Notes: generated from the sequence alone by a model not told the origin. DNA of 59,692 bases from Paenibacillus phytorum (GCF_013141715.1 NZ_WHOA01000198.1:1-59692), one strand, 5' to 3'; shown: positions 44,132-54,126, counted from the first letter of the stretch. A program made the numbers and translations.

Positions 44132-47100
44132 CTATTTTTGTAACAAAATAGATTCAGCGTCCCGCAGCAAATATTTCGCAGCTTCACTAGAAATGTGCTT
44201 CCCGCTTTGCGCCTGCACCTCATTCACAAAACTCTTCAAATTGGTTTTTGCCAATTTTGCCTGCAGACTATTGGCGATTCCAGCATTATCAATCAAATTG
44301 GAATCGGCAAAGTGCGTCACCAATGTTTTTAAGGAATCGATGCTGGCTACAGTCTGAAAGCGAACGGTTTCACTTCCTTGATTGCCGGCTAGGTCACTCG
44401 TAGATACAACGAGTGTATGAAGACCAAGCTGTAACGTATACAAGGGAATTGTCGCCCCTTGTTGTAACGTATTTGCATCCAACATGACCGTTGTCTTGGT
44501 GTTATCAACCCCGGACAAATTATCAACCAGCGAAATAACTGGAGTTATGCTCCCGGAATCGTTAAATGTACCATACACCACTTCGGATATAGTAATTGTT
44601 GGCGCAATCGTATCCAGGTTGAAACTGATTGTTTTGGCAGTTTCAACATTCCCGGCGATGTCTGTTGAACGATAACTCAATGTGTACTTGCTGTCTTGAT
44701 TCAACGTTACCGGGGCCGTATACCTTTGCCAAGTAGCCCTGTCATCTAGACTGTATTCAGTCTTAGCAGCACCGGACAAAGCATCATACGCGTTCAGGCT
44801 TACCGTAACCGGATGCACATACCATCCGTTCAGTCCGTCCGGTTGTAAAGGCGTTACAACCGCCGTCGTTACAGGCGGCGTCTTGTCTATACTGAAAGTA
44901 ACCGTATGCGCCTGTTCCAAGTTGCCTGCATTATCCACGCTCCAATAAACAAGCTTATGGACTCCCTCCGTATTAAACAAAACCGTATTGCCGCTTTGCT
45001 GTGCGCCGCCGTCTACGGTGTAATACGTAGCCGCTACTCCCGAGCCGACATCAACGGCGTTCAAAGAGACGGTCGTGTATTGGTTGACCCATCCGGCTGG
45101 CGCGTTATCGGTCGTAACGGGAGGCGTAAAATCTGACGTAAATTTCGGTTGATTGAACACAACGTAAACCTTTCCTGGAATAGATAGTTCTGGAAAGAAT
45201 AACGTATCCACACCTTGATCCGTCACGCGGAAAGGATTGTAACTTTCAACAGTAAGCACCGTGGAATCAGTAAGCTCGGTGACGCTTTCCACTTTCAGCC
45301 CGTATCCCGATCCATCACCGAATTTCGTTTGGATTCTCTGTCCTACTAATGCATTCGGATTCGAGAATTTTCCATTTACGGTAATCGTGTTACCTCTTAC
45401 GGCCGGGTCAAGCGCCGTATTCGTGGAAGCCGTCGTTGTTGCTGTGATCTCCAGTTGTTGCGTGCCATAGCCGACTGTATTTGCAGCTTGCATTGCCACT
45501 TTACCTGGGCCGTTAACATAGGAATATACAAGATTTCCAGTTACGGCGTCAGTTCTCGCAACGGCAATATTTCCTGCAAAGGTGATGCCGTTGTAATTGC
45601 GTTCTTTCATATCGCCGCTTGTATAAATAATGTCTACGTAGTTATTGCTTCTTACAACGGCAAAGTTCGTCATTGGATCCGCATCGTCTGGTTTTACCCA
45701 AACAACACTGCTTACCTGTCCTGTTTGACCTTGTTTGAACATTTCATACACAGAACCATACTGTGTAATTTGGCTGCTGTCCGATACAATGTGTCTTCTA
45801 GCAAGGTGAGACGTCACATACTTGGATTCTTCAGCTTTCGTTGTCGTTCTTCTGCCGGTTGGAATCAGCGATAAAAATACATCCGAGCCGCCAACCCCAT
45901 TCATGAATGTACGGAGGGACGCGCCTGTTTGCTTTCCTGTCCAAGTAAAGGAGAAGCTGTTATTTCCGGATCCGGCTTGCGGCTTCAACAGTTGATTTCT
46001 ATCGGTAGACAATCCTGCAGTACTGTTAATGCTAGTCAAGTAGTCCTGCAAGTTGGCTTTTCCCGTATCTGCGAGCTGAACGTCTTGCACCTGAACGTCC
46101 ATGTTTTCCAATTCCGAGCCGCGTTGATAGATTTCATGCGCCTGGCCGCCTTGCATTCGAGTCAAGTCAAAGGTGTAGTTGCTGTTCCCGCCCAGATTGA
46201 CAAGCATGATTAATCTGCGGTTCATAGCTGCGCCTTTTCCATCTGGTCCTGGATCGGAAGCTTCAACCAGCTGCACCTGTTTGCTGTTCGACGCCCCGGA
46301 ATCGTAAGCCAATAATGAAGGCTTTGTCCATGCACCAGTTGATGCCGTATTCGCTCCGTCCTGTCTCCATACCCACGGCATATTTCTCCAGAGCGGCCGC
46401 ATCGAAGGATATCGTAAGGTAGCCCCGCTTCCATCGCCGTAGCTAGTTCTATTCAGATAGCCTGTATATGGCAGCATTTCAACTCCGGCTCCCCACAGAT
46501 CAAGGGATAAGAAGTTCGAATGCGTATGACCGCCTGCGAAGCCAAGGTCTGTAGGCTGATACAACAACCCGGCATGGGTAGCTTCAGTTAGATCTCCCTG
46601 GAACAGTCCATAATAGCCTAAGCCCGGCAATTCGATGTTTTTCAATCCTTTGTCGACAATCGGCAATGCTTGCGGATCTCCGGTTTTACCATACGTATCA
46701 CTGATTGGAATGGCTTTGCCATCCGGATAGATCAGCTTGTCGGAACTAAAATTAGTAGACATTGACAGCAGTGGCCATCTTGAGCTCAGATCCGTCTTAT
46801 CCAGTTTGAGACCCAATTTGGTATCCACATAGTCTTGTGGATCCGTCCAGTTTTTCAACACATCCACCATCGTTTTCACATTACCGGATACCTGATCTCC
46901 ATAGCTGGTCGTTTCTTCTCCCCACATGCCGTCGGAGAAATAATAGGTCCCGCTAAGAAGTCGGTCATTGAGATCAATCGCTTCCCGGATCAGATCGGGG
47001 TCAGTTAGAAGCATGCCCGTTACAGCAGAGGATCGGGTACCGTATGGCGTGATATTGTTCAAAGGCATGCTGTTGACGAGTCTGATATTCTCGTAGGCAC

Positions 47101-48547
47101 CAGGTTTGAGCCAAAGCTCCTCGATCGTTTGCTTAACCTCTGCAGAGGAGATCGCAGGGTCTAGCTCACCCCATATACTTAAGTCAATAAGCGTGCCATA
47201 AGCGTAGACCGCGTCCTGCGGGAATTCATAATTTCCTCCCCAGAAGTCGGTATAGTTTTTATTGACCACAATGCGAGGATAATCCAGCGCCTGATAATAA
47301 AGGATGATAGCGGCTTTCCTTGCATATTTGGGGTCATTGGTGAGCTTATAAAGCTGAGCAAATAGCCTTGCATATTTTTCAAACTTGGTATGAATATCCG
47401 GAATTGAAATTTTGGCTGATGCCGCTTTAACCTCCTGGATGAAATCACTTTCATTCATATCCAAATATGTTTGAAGCTCAGAGTTCAGCGTCATGATTTG
47501 GCCTACACTATAAGTAAGCTCGCTCCGAGACGCTGACGTAAGAACCGCTGCCAGATCCCCTCCGTCGATAGCGTGCGAGTTCCACGCATGAGCCGGTTCT
47601 TGCACAGTAACCTGGAAAGACCTGCTCAGTCCGCTTGCTGTTTCCGTCGCGGTAATCGTTGCCACTCCCGTATTCAGCGCGAGCAGTCCGTTGCCAACCA
47701 CTTTTGCGATACTTGGGTCCGAGGATGTCCAGATTACACTTTCCACATAGGCCGGGTCGGGAAGCGTCTTGATGGTTAAAATGGATCCTTTTCCTTTATC
47801 TACAGATATATCGGAAACAATAATGTCTTGGAGCGGAGGAACGATTGAACCCGCTTTCAAGTATGCGATCATCGTCCGGCTTGCCGTCTTACTTGCATTT
47901 GTAATTTGCGTGATATTATTTTGATATAGACCAATCCAATTGCCCAAATCCTGTTGGTTGATCCTCAGCGTTCCGTTGATCCAGATACTATACCAATGGT
48001 TTGGCGTATCCACTTCGACAACGATGTCGTACCACTGATCCGCTGTATAGGGACCAAGCACATTCCCTTTGGAATCTTTGATATTTCCATTCTGATCAAA
48101 AACAAGCAATGATGGCCAAGCAGGCGTACCTGAAGGCGGGGTCATGCTCTTCATCTGGAAGACATTTCTTTGCGAATTCGTATTATTGAATTTCAATCTA
48201 GTTTGTATACCGAACCGGTCCGTCTTATTAATGCCGGCTTTATACGAACCGACACTGGCTGTATCCGCTTCCAAAAAAAACAAGCTCGAACCGGTTCCAT
48301 CTGCGACAAGTCCAGCCAAATTTTTGCCCGCTGTCGTTGCAACAGTTCCCAACAATTTTGTATCCAACGTATATGTGCCATTCGCAACCGCAGGAGCGCT
48401 TACATTAAAGTCAACGCTTGTGAAATCTCCGGTGATCAGTACAGGCTCCCCTTGGGCCGCTACTAAGCCTTTAGCAAACACAGGAACTGCGGATGTTATT
48501 AGCAATATCGATAAAAAAACAATCATGATTTTTTTTCCAATTTTCAC
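44132..48547 (-). CDS. Secreted heparinase II/III-family protein with LamG-like, Big2, Ig-like and FIMAH-like modules
   Basis: About 1471 residues. I chose the GTG at 48547 (GGGGGG 7 nt upstream). Signal peptide; a concanavalin/LamG-like domain (about 40-235); a Big2 domain (about 240-315; SIAKVVGNGLLALNTGVATI); the heparinase toroid (about 330-640); the beta-sandwich with GGHTHSNFLSLDLWGAG; then Ig-like modules including one almost identical to that of the GH16 gene; and a C-terminal FIMAH-like module (RDAESILLQK). The toroid motif that reads YHGQ or YHNQ in the paralogs is YGDQ here, so a conserved histidine is missing and activity or specificity may differ. A TGCACA box lies upstream, linking it to the YesMN-type regulon rather than the palindrome regulon (inference). 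Confidence 0.9.
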   Translation of the reverse strand: MKIGKKIMIVFLSILLITSAVPVFAKGLVAAQGEPVLITGDFTSVDFNVSAPAVANGTYTLDTKLLGTVATTAGKNLAGLVADGTGSSLFFLEADTASVGSYKAGINKTDRFGIQTRLKFNNTNSQRNVFQMKSMTPPSGTPAWPSLLVFDQNGNIKDSKGNVLGPYTADQWYDIVVEVDTPNHWYSIWINGTLRINQQDLGNWIGLYQNNITQITNASKTASRTMIAYLKAGSIVPPLQDIIVSDISVDKGKGSILTIKTLPDPAYVESVIWTSSDPSIAKVVGNGLLALNTGVATITATETASGLSRSFQVTVQEPAHAWNSHAIDGGDLAAVLTSASRSELTYSVGQIMTLNSELQTYLDMNESDFIQEVKAASAKISIPDIHTKFEKYARLFAQLYKLTNDPKYARKAAIILYYQALDYPRIVVNKNYTDFWGGNYEFPQDAVYAYGTLIDLSIWGELDPAISSAEVKQTIEELWLKPGAYENIRLVNSMPLNNITPYGTRSSAVTGMLLTDPDLIREAIDLNDRLLSGTYYFSDGMWGEETTSYGDQVSGNVKTMVDVLKNWTDPQDYVDTKLGLKLDKTDLSSRWPLLSMSTNFSSDKLIYPDGKAIPISDTYGKTGDPQALPIVDKGLKNIELPGLGYYGLFQGDLTEATHAGLLYQPTDLGFAGGHTHSNFLSLDLWGAGVEMLPYTGYLNRTSYGDGSGATLRYPSMRPLWRNMPWVWRQDGANTASTGAWTKPSLLAYDSGASNSKQVQLVEASDPGPDGKGAAMNRRLIMLVNLGGNSNYTFDLTRMQGGQAHEIYQRGSELENMDVQVQDVQLADTGKANLQDYLTSINSTAGLSTDRNQLLKPQAGSGNNSFSFTWTGKQTGASLRTFMNGVGGSDVFLSLIPTGRRTTTKAEESKYVTSHLARRHIVSDSSQITQYGSVYEMFKQGQTGQVSSVVWVKPDDADPMTNFAVVRSNNYVDIIYTSGDMKERNYNGITFAGNIAVARTDAVTGNLVYSYVNGPGKVAMQAANTVGYGTQQLEITATTTASTNTALDPAVRGNTITVNGKFSNPNALVGQRIQTKFGDGSGYGLKVESVTELTDSTVLTVESYNPFRVTDQGVDTLFFPELSIPGKVYVVFNQPKFTSDFTPPVTTDNAPAGWVNQYTTVSLNAVDVGSGVAATYYTVDGGAQQSGNTVLFNTEGVHKLVYWSVDNAGNLEQAHTVTFSIDKTPPVTTAVVTPLQPDGLNGWYVHPVTVSLNAYDALSGAAKTEYSLDDRATWQRYTAPVTLNQDSKYTLSYRSTDIAGNVETAKTISFNLDTIAPTITISEVVYGTFNDSGSITPVISLVDNLSGVDNTKTTVMLDANTLQQGATIPLYTLQLGLHTLVVSTSDLAGNQGSETVRFQTVASIDSLKTLVTHFADSNLIDNAGIANSLQAKLAKTNLKSFVNEVQAQSGKHISSEAAKYLLRDAESILLQK

Positions 48548-48733
48548 ACGAGATCCCCCCAAGTCGTAATAATTTGATTTAGTTCAATTGATTGTAGTGG
48601 AGAGCGCTTAATCAAACTGTATTTTTCCAATAAAGATAATTTCGTGTCATTTGTTTGATCATTAGATTCCTCCTCCCGATATAATGAACAACTAGTCACA
48701 GTATAAACAGTAAAGTACTCTGCAGGTATGCTT

Positions 48734-48767
48734 AATTTTTACCTGAATGTGCAATTTCACTACTTTC
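48734..48767 (-). promoter_or_regulatory. TGCACA box upstream of the large heparinase-family gene
   Basis: On the minus strand: AGTAGTGAAATTGCACATTC then AGGTAAAAATT, followed about 35 nt later by a possible -10 (TATACT). Consensus with the other copies: AGTA, then TGCACA, then GGTAAAATT. Confidence 0.6.
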
Positions 48768-48879
48768 TGTTTAAGACAAAGCGCTTTTGTAGACCACTAC
48801 TAATAAATTAAATAGTGGGTTGTATTGCAAAAATAAAAATGTTAAAGAGTAGTAGCGCCACATCATTGGATAAGTTAGA

Positions 48880-48910
48880 GGGCAGTCGAATTATGTTCGG
48901 ACTGCCCTTT
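48880..48910. terminator. Hairpin, possible terminator
   Basis: GGGCAGTC and GACTGCCC form a perfect 8 bp stem. TTT follows on the plus strand only, and no plus-strand gene precedes it, so it may simply back up the next hairpin. Confidence 0.4.
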
Positions 48911-48971
48911 CCTAATCATATGCATGGCCTTGATTCCCTTTAATGATAACGACAAGCGTTTTAAAAGAAAA

Positions 48972-49006
48972 AATCCTTGTGGGATGTATACCCCAAAGGA
49001 TTTTCT
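48972..49006 (-). terminator. Terminator of the response-regulator gene
   Basis: AAAATCCTT and AAGGATTTT pair with inner GGG/CCC. On the minus strand TTTTTTCTTTT follows. It lies about 220 bp after the stop at 49227. Confidence 0.7.
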
Positions 49007-49226
49007 GCGATCTTTCTGACGCACTCTATTAAAATGGCGCTTGATCCCTTGGTTGGTTATCATTAGATAGGAATCCATCTTTGTATCTTGCTTTGTTTAA
49101 ATCGCTGCGTTCAGCATCCGGAATTGGTAAATCCTTGTACAATCGATTGAATTACCGGAGCCAAAGTATGTCTTGCGGGTTCGTTCGCAACGTTCTATTT
49201 CCAATGTCGATCTCATTGGCCACGGA

Positions 49227-50822
49227 TCATAACTTCCCATATTTCCCCTTATAGTCGACCGGGCTTATTCCGTTGTATTTCTTGAATACCTTCGAGAAAT
49301 ACGTGCGGTCTGAATAACCAAGCTTGGCGGCGATCATTTCAATCGTCATCTCTCTGTTCTTTAACAACTGAAGCGCGATTTTCATCTTAGAATGATGTAC
49401 GTAATCGGTGAAGTTGACTCCGCTCATTTTCTTGAAGTACCTTGAGAAATAACTCGGATTCAGGTATAAATGGTTAGCAATAGAAACCAAAGAAATATTT
49501 TCGGACAGATGCTCCATAATATAGCGGTCGATCATTTGCAGCTTGTGTTTGTCAATTCCCGATAATTCATCAGAGGAATTCTCGAACAGGATTGTTTTAA
49601 TCCGCCCCTTTACACTCTGCAAGGTTTCCTGAAGTCGCACAGTTCTTTCTAAGCCGGAATGAAACAAGGCATGATCCTTGTCGTATCCGGAATCGTACTC
49701 TAATAATCGTACCCACTGCGACAATTGAGCGATTAAGGAAGAGGGCGAAGACTGGTCGGCCGCAGTCTGTTTTGCAACGTTATCTATGATATCTGAGATG
49801 GCATCTATATCTTTATCGCGATAGGCTTGTAGCAGTGTTTCTTTGAAGCTCTCCCCGCTGGGATCAAAGACATTCATAAAGGAACGGGAATGACTAGAGG
49901 GCATCGTATGGAATGATGCCTTTTCGTAATAGAGACTGCTGTTATACAATTTCAGCTCTCCGAGTGTATTGCCGATCTCCTTCAGTCCCTGAAACTCATA
50001 GCTGTTTACAAAATAGGTGCAGACCTTTAAGTACGCTTCGGCCTTGCTCTGCAAATCAGCTGCAAAACGGCGAAAAGTTTCATGAGCATTAACAACCAGA
50101 TTTCGTTGATAATTCATCACGAAATATAACTCTAGTCCCTCATGTGCAAAAACAGTAACTCCCTTCAGGCTTTCGGCTAGCTCCTGGGCAATGTTATATA
50201 TCGCATAATATATAAGCTGCTCATCCTTCAAGTCGTAACACCGAAGCAGAGAAGAATAATCAATGTGGATGAGTCCCAGCATAAAATGCAGGTCCTTCCA
50301 ATCGATTCCGAGTTTCCTCCCTGAACTCAAAGTCACTTCCGAGTAATCCTCGGCGACGATCTGCTTCCAGAATGATCGCTTCAGCAAATCGCGGTTTCTA
50401 TCCACTTCCTCACGATAAGATATATTTTCGCTTCTATCCCGCATGAAACCAATGAGCCTGACTGCTTTTTCGACGCTTTGTTTGAGCGAATCGGCGGTCA
50501 ATTCGTCTTTGATTAAATAATCATCTGCCTTTAGTTTGACGGCTTCCTTTGCATAATGAAAATCCTCGTGACAGGTCAGAAAAATGATCCTCACATCAGG
50601 GTTCATCTGCTTCAGCCGATCCGCAAGCTCGATGCCGTCCATCTTGGGCATACCGATATCGGTAATAACCAGATGCGGCTCCGTTTCTTGAAACATTTGC
50701 AAAGCTTTGGCTCCCGATTGGGCGGTCGCCGTAATTTGCAAGCCCATTTCATTCCATGGGATCAGTTTGTGCAAATATTTGAACATCGGGACATCGTCAT
50801 CAACAAGCATTACTTTAATCAT
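49227..50822 (-). CDS. YesN-type response regulator with AraC output domain
   Basis: 531 residues from the ATG at 50822 (AAGGAG 7 nt upstream). An N-terminal receiver domain has acidic residues VDDD (8-10), the phosphorylation site D55 in VITDIGMPKMDG, and lysine in DDYLIKDEL. A long middle region precedes a C-terminal AraC HTH pair (about 430-527; ENISLVSIANHLYLNPSYFS and RTYFSKVFKKYNGISPVDYK). YesN-type regulators are phosphorylated by a YesM-type kinase and activate sugar-uptake genes. The kinase gene is directly upstream with a 27 bp gap. The likely targets are the genes with TGCACA boxes. Confidence 0.94.
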   Translation of the reverse strand: MIKVMLVDDDVPMFKYLHKLIPWNEMGLQITATAQSGAKALQMFQETEPHLVITDIGMPKMDGIELADRLKQMNPDVRIIFLTCHEDFHYAKEAVKLKADDYLIKDELTADSLKQSVEKAVRLIGFMRDRSENISYREEVDRNRDLLKRSFWKQIVAEDYSEVTLSSGRKLGIDWKDLHFMLGLIHIDYSSLLRCYDLKDEQLIYYAIYNIAQELAESLKGVTVFAHEGLELYFVMNYQRNLVVNAHETFRRFAADLQSKAEAYLKVCTYFVNSYEFQGLKEIGNTLGELKLYNSSLYYEKASFHTMPSSHSRSFMNVFDPSGESFKETLLQAYRDKDIDAISDIIDNVAKQTAADQSSPSSLIAQLSQWVRLLEYDSGYDKDHALFHSGLERTVRLQETLQSVKGRIKTILFENSSDELSGIDKHKLQMIDRYIMEHLSENISLVSIANHLYLNPSYFSRYFKKMSGVNFTDYVHHSKMKIALQLLKNREMTIEMIAAKLGYSDRTYFSKVFKKYNGISPVDYKGKYGKL

Positions 50823-50849
50823 TGTTGCTCTCCTTTCCAATTATCCTCT

Positions 50850-52571
50850 CTATATTCTCGGAAAATGAAGAATGATCGATACGCCGCCAAACTCATTGGA
50901 TTGAATGTCCATATTAACTTTGGTGCCGTAGGTCAGCCTAAGCCTGTTATATACATTGGCTAGTCCGATCCGTTGATTCGAAGCCTGCGGTTCCGTCTTG
51001 GATTGCAGCACTCTTTTTAGCAACTCTTTCATTTCTGTTTCATTCATTCCCGTTCCGTTGTCTTTTACTTCGATGCGGCAATCTCCATCACTTTGTTCAG
51101 CGCTGACCCAAATGGAAGCATGTTCAGGAATCTCTGAAAACCCGTGGACAATTGCATTCTCTACCAGCGGTTGAAGCACGAGACGCGGCACCTCTATATC
51201 CTCCAGTTCTTCTACGAGATCGATATGAAGCTGCAGCCGCATATCATTTCGCATCTGCATAATTTCCACATAATCTACAAGGAGCTTGCATTCCTGTTTA
51301 AGATAGCATGGTTCGTTTACACGCATATAAGCCCTCAGCAAACTCATTAAAGCATTAATTTGCCTGCTATTGACAGAGTCTCCTTCTGACGCCAAATTGC
51401 ACTTGATCGAATTCAACGTATTCAGCAGAAAATGAGGCCGAATTTGCGAGAATAGCGCGTCGAGTTCAATAATTCGCTTCTCTTCCTGCTCCTGCTCGAC
51501 TTCCGCAATGAGTAGATTGATCTGCTCAAGCATACGGTTAAAGGCCAAACCAAGCACAGCCACTTCATCTTTGCCGCTTACAGGAAAGCGAACAAGTCTA
51601 TTGCCGTCGCCGAATTGTTCCGCTGTTTTTCGAAGCTTGTTCAAAGGAGTATGAAGCGTTCTGGCAATGAAAACCGAGATAATTAAAAAAGAAAGAATAC
51701 ACATAGACAGAATGATCGCATATATGCTGAACATCCTCGAAATCTCAGCCGTAATCTCTTGAGAAGAGAACCTGTAAACGAGCTTCCACCCTACTTTTTG
51801 GATATTACTCTGCACTTCCAACTCATGCTTTCGGTCCGGCAAAGCGGCTTCGTTCGGATATTGGTAAATCAGCTCGCCTTCGGTGGTATACAGCTGGAAT
51901 TGACCAGTCCCCCCTCTAACAAACGTGCGCGCAAAGTATTCATGGGGTATACCGACATACAACGTTCCGAGTATCTCCCCGTTATCGGGATCACTGATCA
52001 CCTTCACTGCAAAATAATAAGATTCCGTCTCAGAACTGTAACTCTGCTTCAAATGATCAACTTCCATCCACCGAATTGGAATCGGTCCCACATTCTTGTT
52101 CAATTCCGTTTTGTTTACTTCGGATAACCAGCGGGTTAAATCCGGATAGTCCAGTGAATTGTTGGTAGCATAAATAACAAAATGGCTTTTGTTTACAAAA
52201 AACACTTGAGCATTAAGCCCCGAAGTTTTCGAGAACGACATATCCAGAAACTCGGATATTCGTTTATTGGTAAAGTAGTCTTTGGAATTGTTCAGTTTCT
52301 GAACATCCTTAAAGGCAAGCAAATCGCTAAACAAGCTGCTGCCCTTGTTGCTGAATAAATAAGAGGCGTAAATGATGTCCTCCACATTTTTGTTCAAGTC
52401 GGATGAAATAACATCAACCACATTCTGGTTCGAAGCGTGCACCTTGTCAATGACCACGCCTTTGATTAGAAAATAAGACAGTATAGAAACGAAAACGAGC
52501 GGAAGCAGAATTAGAATAGAAAACGAAAGTTGGGTTTTTCTGTAAAATGAAAATCTCATTAGCCAATTCAT
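50850..52571 (-). CDS. YesM-type sensor histidine kinase
   Basis: 573 residues from the ATG at 52571 (AGAGG just upstream; an in-frame TTG five codons earlier is possible). Two membrane segments (about 15-37 and 283-306) flank an extracellular Cache-like sensor. A HAMP-like linker (about 310-365) precedes the His_kinase domain with the phosphate-accepting H in QIRPHFLLNTLNSIK, and the ATP-binding part with QPLVENAIVHGF and DNGTGMNE. It senses an extracellular signal, commonly a sugar or loaded binding protein, and pairs with the YesN-type regulator downstream. The binding-protein gene lies just upstream. Confidence 0.94.
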   Translation of the reverse strand: MNWLMRFSFYRKTQLSFSILILLPLVFVSILSYFLIKGVVIDKVHASNQNVVDVISSDLNKNVEDIIYASYLFSNKGSSLFSDLLAFKDVQKLNNSKDYFTNKRISEFLDMSFSKTSGLNAQVFFVNKSHFVIYATNNSLDYPDLTRWLSEVNKTELNKNVGPIPIRWMEVDHLKQSYSSETESYYFAVKVISDPDNGEILGTLYVGIPHEYFARTFVRGGTGQFQLYTTEGELIYQYPNEAALPDRKHELEVQSNIQKVGWKLVYRFSSQEITAEISRMFSIYAIILSMCILSFLIISVFIARTLHTPLNKLRKTAEQFGDGNRLVRFPVSGKDEVAVLGLAFNRMLEQINLLIAEVEQEQEEKRIIELDALFSQIRPHFLLNTLNSIKCNLASEGDSVNSRQINALMSLLRAYMRVNEPCYLKQECKLLVDYVEIMQMRNDMRLQLHIDLVEELEDIEVPRLVLQPLVENAIVHGFSEIPEHASIWVSAEQSDGDCRIEVKDNGTGMNETEMKELLKRVLQSKTEPQASNQRIGLANVYNRLRLTYGTKVNMDIQSNEFGGVSIILHFPRI

Positions 52572-52642
52572 GCTAGTCCTCTCCAATTCCCCATTTTCTT
52601 TGATTTAATATACCATAGATTCACGGGTATTTGAGAATGCAG

Positions 52643-52666
52643 AAGGGCAGCCTTACGGCCGCCCTT
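52643..52666 (-). terminator. Hairpin between the binding-protein gene and the kinase gene
   Basis: AAGGGCAGCC and GGCCGCCCTT pair around TTAC with one mismatch, 5 bp after the stop at 52671. There is no strong T-run on the minus strand, so it probably attenuates rather than ends transcription into the kinase operon. Confidence 0.5.
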
Positions 52667-52670
52667 AAAC

Positions 52671-54023
52671 TTATTTTTTATTTTGTTGAATAATTTTATT
52701 AGCCTCGTCAATCATTTGTTTTTGCGCTGCTTCTGGGGTCAATTTATCAAGCAGGAATGTGCTCAGTCCGTTTTCTAATACCGGTTTTAATTGGCTGGAA
52801 TAAGGTGTGGAATAGTTCGGATCATAGACGGATTTAATTCTCTTGTCGAACATCGTTGCAGAGAGTGAATCAACATCAATCAAATCCGCTTTATCACCGA
52901 CTAGAGCCTTGATTACTTTATCTTTATCCGCCGATTTCAAGCCTGGTAAATCGCGAATGACATCCATTTGCTACGTAACATATTTGATAAATTCGTAAGA
53001 TTCTTGCTTATGCTTCGAGCTTTGCCCTATGCTCATAAAACCGCCGCCGAGATTGGATGTTCCGATCTCTACACTTTTTGAGGAGACAGGCATCGGTGCG
53101 AATACTGTTTTGAACGTATGCGGGAATTTGTTGGTATCCTTGATCAAATTCACAACAAAGTTAGCAGTTGGAATCATGGCTGCCTTGCCGCCCAGGAACT
53201 CGGAATCGTAACGCAGTTTTCCTCCAATAATATCCGAGTAAGGTTTGACAGATTGGTCGTCCTTCTCCATTGCACGACGAAGATTGAAGAAAGTTTTGAA
53301 CGATTCGTCGCCGAACACAGGTGTTTGGTCCTTCTTCAAATATGGATGAGGCAGCTCGGTATAGGCCGTCATGTTCGCATATTCGCCCCAAGTATGGAAG
53401 AAAGCTCCATATTGCTTAGTATCTCCGCTACCTTTGGTCATCTTCTTCGCATAGTCGCGGAAATCATCCCAAGTCCAGCCCCATGTTGGCACAGGCAATT
53501 TGGCAGCGTCCAAAGCATCTTTGTTGATTGCGACCAACCATAGTTGACTGCTATTCTCTAACCCATATACCTTATTTTGATATTTCGGCGTCATGTAATA
53601 CGTATCGTCAACTTTAATCCCGTCTTTATTGAGATATTCATCAAGCGGCTGCAATACACCTCGGGAAGCCCTTTCAGTTACAAAATCGACATTAGAGAAA
53701 TCAGCCACGTCGATGGCTTCTCCGGATGCAGCCATAAGGTCCAGCTTCTTGTAAAATTCGAGGGAGTTTCCGTTATTCACCAGTTGTACGTTCTCTACAT
53801 GAATATTCGGATTCTTCTTCTCGAAGTTGGCAATGATTTGATTGATCTGTTCAATAGATGGACCGGTAGCCCAGTTATAGTACTTGATCGTTACTGGATT
53901 GGCAGTGGTTGCGGCAGAAGTCGCTGCTGCGCTGCCTGCTTTAGGTGCCTCTGGCTTGCTTCCACAGCCAGCCAACATCGAGACAGTAAGCCCTGACACT
54001 AACATCATTTTTAAGACTTTCAT
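52671..54023 (-). pseudogene. ABC sugar-binding lipoprotein interrupted by an in-frame TAG
   Basis: The ATG at 54023 (GGGGG 7 nt upstream) starts a lipoprotein signal with lipobox MLAGCGS. The frame runs 350 codons to ACG TAG CAA ATG, with TAG at 52971-52973. The same frame then continues for 99 codons (MDVIRDLPGLKSADKDKV to IIQQNKK) to a normal stop and hairpin. Full length would be about 449 residues, the usual size of CUT1 sugar-binding proteins, so one point mutation explains the break. Codons one base from TAG (CAG, AAG, GAG, TGG and others) are possible originals. The permeases, kinase and regulator of the same cluster look intact. A sequencing error cannot be excluded. Confidence 0.85.
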
Positions 54024-54093
54024 GTTTGTTCCCCCTATGAATATAAATGGATTTGTTACTGAGTCCATTGTATACGGTTCATTCATTTTGCTG

Positions 54094-54126
54094 TGTGCAC
54101 TATTTTGATCAGGTTGTGCACTTTAA
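54094..54126 (-). promoter_or_regulatory. TGCACA box upstream of the binding-protein gene
   Basis: On the minus strand two direct TGCACA hexamers lie about 20 nt apart (AAAGTGCACA, then ATAGTGCACA), followed by a possible -10 TATACAAT. The first half fits the consensus seen at 48734, 56097 and 59078 with one change (GATCAAAAT for GGTAAAATT). Confidence 0.55.

Larger units (their letters stand above)
48548..49226. other. Promoter region of the large heparinase-family gene and terminators of the response-regulator operon
   Basis: Contains the TGCACA box, a catabolite-repression-like AGAGCGCTTAATCA near 48601, and two hairpins (48880-48910 and 48972-49006). The 67-codon minus frame at 48875-49078 spans both hairpins and has no homology, so I do not call it a gene. 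Confidence 0.6.

Noticed and set aside
48875..49078. A 67-codon minus-strand frame
   Set aside because: It spans two hairpins that look like terminators and has no recognisable motif.
52971..52973. Pyrrolysine or other recoding at the in-frame TAG
   Set aside because: No recoding genes are visible, the host type rarely uses it, and binding proteins have no need of it. A point mutation is simpler.
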